This document shows positions 5,043 through 6,684 of a stretch of DNA of 6,684 nucleotides, piece after piece (position 1 is the stretch's first letter; each line of letters opens with the position of its first letter). A model generated the notes under the pieces. That model was not told where the DNA came from and ran no database searches. It worked only from the letters and a program-made list of their open reading frames with translations. Made by a program: the position numbers and the translations under genes. The stretch is taken from NCBI GenBank assembly GCA_031272745.1, contig JAISTF010000101.1:1-6684 (forward strand). Reading direction: 5' to 3'. The DNA is from Eubacteriales Family XIII. Incertae Sedis bacterium. GTDB taxonomy: Bacteria > Bacillota > Clostridia > Peptostreptococcales > Anaerovoracaceae.

Positions 5043-5051
5043 TAAGGAGGT
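5043..5051 (+). promoter_or_regulatory. Strong ribosome-binding site of htpG
   Basis: TAAGGAGGT is complementary to the usual 16S rRNA 3' end over nine bases. It lies ten bases before the ATG at 5062, slightly longer than ideal spacing, and just downstream of the second GC-rich hairpin. Confidence 0.8.
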
Positions 5052-5061
5052 CATATAGGGA

Positions 5062-6684
5062 ATGGCGAAAAAACAGTTCAAGGCGGAGTCGAAGCGGCTG
5101 CTCGATCTCATGATCAACTCGATCTATACGCACAAGGAAATCTTCCTGCGCGAGCTCATCAGCAACGCGAGCGACGCGATCGACAAGCTCTACTACAAGG
5201 CGCTGACGGAGAAGATCAGCGGCGTGTCGAAAAACGATTTCTTCATCAAACTGAGCATGGACGAGACCGCGCGGACGATCACGATCGAGGACAACGGCAT
5301 CGGCATGACAAAGGAGGAGATGGAAGAAAACCTCGGGACGATCGCGCGGAGCGGCTCGCTGCTGTTCGCGGAAGGTGCCGACGGGAAGGCGGCGAACAAG
5401 ATCGACATCATCGGCCAGTTCGGCGTGGGCTTCTATTCGGCGTTCATGGTCAGCAAGGAAGTCAAGGTCGTCAGCAAGGCTTGGGGCGTCGATGCGGCAT
5501 GGGAGTGGAAGAGCGAGGGCGCGGATGGTTATTCGATCAAAGAGGCGCAAAAGCCGGCCTGCGGGACGGTGATCACGCTCACCCTCAAAGACGACACGGA
5601 GGAAGAGAAGTACGGGGAGTTTCTGTCGGCGTGGAAGGTGCGGTCGCTCGTGAAGCGGTATTCGGATTATATCCGGTATCCGATCAAGATGGATGTGGAG
5701 GAAAAGGAGGAAACGCTCAACAGCATGGTGCCGCTTTGGAAGCGGCCGAAGGCGAAGATCACGGACGAGGAGTACGCGGATTTCTACAAGGGGAAGTTCG
5801 GCGACTTCGAGGACCCGCTCAAGGTGATCCATACGGGCGTCGAGGGCGTGGTCAGCTACGAGGCGCTGCTCTTCGTGCCCGCGCGCGCGCCGTACAATTA
5901 TTATACGAAGGATTTTGAGAAGGGCTTGCAGCTGTATTCGAGCGGCGTGCTCATCATGGACAAGGCGGCCGACCTGCTGCCCGACTACTTCGGCTTTGTG
6001 AAGGGCGTCGTCGATTCGCAGGACCTGTCGCTCAACATCAGCCGCGAGCTGCTGCAGCACGACCGCCAGCTCAAGGCCATCGCGCAGCGGCTCGAAAAGA
6101 AAATCAAGAGCGAGCTCGAGGCGATGCTGTCGGGCGACCGCGAGAAATACGAGACGTTCTGGGGCGCGTTCGGCTTGCAGCTCAAATACGGGCTGTACGA
6201 CAATTACGGCGCGGCGAAGGAGACGCTCCAGGATTTGATCCTCTACTATTCGAGCTCGGAGAAGAAGCTCGTGACGTTCGGCGAGTACGTGAGTCGCATG
6301 AAGGAGGACCAGAAGTACATCTACTACCAGGCGGGCGAGTCGGTCGAGCAGATCGACCGGATGCCGCAGACGGAGATGCTGAAGGACAAAGGCTATGAGA
6401 TCCTCTACGGGCCGGACCAGGTCGACGAGTTCGCGCTGAAGATGCTGCGCGAGTACGGCGGCAAGGAGTTCCGCTCGGCGTCGGACAGCGACCTCGGCAT
6501 CGAGGAGAGCGAGGAAGACCGCAAGAAGGCCGAGAAGAAGGCGGAGAAATACGCGGGGCTGTTGGAGGAGATGAAGAAGGCGCTGGACGGCAAGGTCGCG
6601 GACGTGCGGCTGTCGAAGCGGCTCAAATCGCACCCGGCCGTGCTCGTGTCCGGCGAGGGCGGGCTGTCGCTCGAGATGGAGAAG
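5062..6684 (+). CDS. htpG: Molecular chaperone HtpG (bacterial Hsp90), 3' end outside window
   Basis: HtpG is the cytosolic ATP-dependent Hsp90 dimer that remodels client proteins. The frame is open from ATG 5062 to the window end, giving 541 codons without a stop. The N-terminal GHKL ATPase domain shows FLRELISNASDAIDKL (28-43, catalytic E31, N35). It also shows EDNGIGM (76-82, D77 for adenine binding), a lid region around 93-110, and GQFGVGFYSAF (118-128). The middle domain has IPLW-type MVPLWKRP (about 222-229), YNYYTKDF and the client/ATP loop NISRELLQ (325-332, R328). A charged Glu/Lys segment near 481-495 leads into the C-terminal domain. Full-length bacterial HtpG is about 620-640 residues, so roughly the last 80-100, including most of the dimer interface, lie beyond the window. 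The gene has its own promoter with a CIRCE operator. No frameshift is seen; a long antisense reading frame here is a GC-rich shadow. Confidence 0.97.
   Translation, partial: MAKKQFKAESKRLLDLMINSIYTHKEIFLRELISNASDAIDKLYYKALTEKISGVSKNDFFIKLSMDETARTITIEDNGIGMTKEEMEENLGTIARSGSLLFAEGADGKAANKIDIIGQFGVGFYSAFMVSKEVKVVSKAWGVDAAWEWKSEGADGYSIKEAQKPACGTVITLTLKDDTEEEKYGEFLSAWKVRSLVKRYSDYIRYPIKMDVEEKEETLNSMVPLWKRPKAKITDEEYADFYKGKFGDFEDPLKVIHTGVEGVVSYEALLFVPARAPYNYYTKDFEKGLQLYSSGVLIMDKAADLLPDYFGFVKGVVDSQDLSLNISRELLQHDRQLKAIAQRLEKKIKSELEAMLSGDREKYETFWGAFGLQLKYGLYDNYGAAKETLQDLILYYSSSEKKLVTFGEYVSRMKEDQKYIYYQAGESVEQIDRMPQTEMLKDKGYEILYGPDQVDEFALKMLREYGGKEFRSASDSDLGIEESEEDRKKAEKKAEKYAGLLEEMKKALDGKVADVRLSKRLKSHPAVLVSGEGGLSLEMEK

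Noticed and set aside
5029..6633. 534-codon minus-strand open frame opposite htpG
   Set aside because: It is exactly antisense to a fully conserved HtpG frame, and the protein is Arg/Leu/His-rich as expected from GC-rich shadow frames.

Overview
The window comes from a GC-rich bacterium. Most codons end in G or C, and only the promoter regions are AT-rich. Three features point to Bacillota, probably a high-GC lineage of Clostridia: the compact dnaX-ybaB-recR order, a perfect CIRCE operator, and Shine-Dalgarno sites of the AAGGAGG type. The class is an inference; nothing in the window fixes genus or species.

Layout, left to right. (1) Positions 3-461 (+) hold a small Cys-containing protein that resembles the LpdD-like (PAC-like fold) family. 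(2) Positions 474-2586 (+) hold a tight three-gene unit: dnaX (clamp-loader subunit, unusually short), ybaB/ebfC (DNA-binding protein with a Gly/Lys-rich N-terminus) and recR (recombination mediator). Gaps between these genes are only 3-4 bases. (3) Positions 2587-2644 are a short convergent gap with an imperfect hairpin and repeated CCGGCRTG motifs. (4) Positions 2645-4072 (-) hold a six-helix membrane protein with a histidine-kinase dimerisation/phosphoacceptor domain joined directly to a receiver domain, with no ATPase domain between them. (5) Positions 4073-4198 are an AT-rich divergent promoter region. (6) Positions 4199-4924 (+) hold hisA, with no other his gene in view. (7) Positions 4925-5061 are the htpG control region: sigma-A-type promoter, perfect CIRCE operator, two GC-rich palindromes and a strong ribosome-binding site. 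(8) Positions 5062-6684 (+) hold htpG (Hsp90), which runs off the window end.

The content is mainly housekeeping (replication, recombination, histidine synthesis, chaperone). The points of interest are in architecture and regulation. These are an Hsp90 gene under apparent direct HrcA/CIRCE control, two genes (dnaX, hisA) that look leaderless with the same TGnTAnACT-N6-ATG arrangement, a kinase-like protein without its catalytic domain, and a dnaX lacking the tau-specific region. I see no mobile element, CRISPR array, tRNA or rRNA, and no clear new multi-gene system. No gene-free stretch exceeds 300 bases; the longest is 137.
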